A DNA stretch of 6,635 nucleotides from an uncultured Eubacteriales bacterium (GTDB lineage: Bacteria > Bacillota > Clostridia > Oscillospirales > Oscillospiraceae), in the NCBI GenBank assembly GCA_900553545.1, contig USDP01000088.1, positions 1 through 6,635 on the forward strand. Reading direction: 5' to 3'. Positions 6,602-6,635 of this stretch are shown here, piece after piece (the first letter of the stretch is position 1; each line of letters starts with the position of its first letter). The position numbers and the translations under genes were made by a program. The notes beneath the pieces were generated by a model that worked only from the letters and a program-made list of their open reading frames with translations, did not search any database and was not told where the DNA came from.

Positions 6602-6635
6602 ATGCCAAAAGGAGTACCAAACAAACGATATACGC
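6602..6635 (+). CDS. IS3-family transposase OrfA, N-terminal fragment
   Basis: Only the first 11 codons are in the window (MPKGVPNKRYT). In IS3-family elements the first ORF encodes a helix-turn-helix DNA-binding protein. It is joined to the OrfB DDE integrase domain by programmed frameshifting to make the active transposase. The assignment rests on the recognisable start peptide, the GGGGTG ribosome binding site and the adjacent IS terminal repeat. The frame is open to the end of the window, and whether the full element is intact cannot be judged. Confidence 0.65.
   Translation, partial: MPKGVPNKRYT

Larger units (their letters stand above)
6541..6635 (+). mobile_element. Left end of an IS3-family insertion sequence (partial)
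   Basis: From 6541 the composition switches from GC-rich to AT-rich. The sequence begins TGAACTGCCCC, a typical IS3-family terminal inverted repeat with the TG tip. At 6602 an ORF starts with MPKGVPNKRYT, the kind of N-terminus seen on IS3-family OrfA transposase proteins in Clostridia. The element is cut by the window edge, so the right inverted repeat, OrfB and target duplication cannot be seen. It lies 22 nt after the jag stop and in the same orientation. Confidence 0.75.

Overview
This window looks like chromosomal DNA from a GC-rich, Gram-positive Firmicute. The best inference is a gut-type member of the Clostridia (Oscillospirales/Ruminococcaceae-like). The evidence is a SpoIIIJ-type lipoprotein YidC followed directly by jag, strong AGGAGG-type ribosome binding sites, a canonical TTGACA/TATAAT promoter, coding sequence rich in G/C at third positions, and an IS3-family end beginning TGAACTGCCCC. 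No species-level marker is present. All recognised genes are on the + strand.

Layout. Bases 1-156 hold small hairpin-forming intergenic repeats and an AT-rich leader. lepA (translation factor EF4, 157-1965) and hemW (radical-SAM heme chaperone, 1969-3180) are 3 nt apart and form one transcription unit. The 185-nt gap before rpmH carries a near-perfect sigma-A promoter (3244-3273), a perfect hairpin with a U-run at the predicted transcription start, and a second hairpin with a GCAA loop and U-run before a strong Shine-Dalgarno. The conserved cluster rpmH (L34), rnpA (RNase P protein), yidD, yidC and jag/khpB follows (3366-6518). rnpA/yidD and yidD/yidC overlap by ATGA. An imperfect 14-bp hairpin separates rpmH from rnpA. 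Twenty-two bases after jag the left end of an IS3-family insertion sequence begins (6541), and its first ORF starts at 6602 and runs off the window.

How the genes work together. L34 and the RNase P protein serve ribosome assembly and tRNA maturation. YidD and YidC serve membrane-protein insertion. Jag/KhpB is an RNA-binding protein that in other Firmicutes works with KhpA and affects cell envelope and division. LepA acts on stalled or stressed ribosomes, and HemW handles heme. This is housekeeping DNA. In many bacteria rpmH lies beside dnaA and oriC. Here lepA-hemW takes that place and I see no DnaA-box cluster, so the replication-origin neighbourhood seems to be rearranged in this lineage.

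I did not find a convincing new biological system. The parts that most deserve a second look are the structured rpmH leader, the hairpin between rpmH and rnpA, and the IS-end hairpin that appears able to sequester the transposase ribosome binding site.
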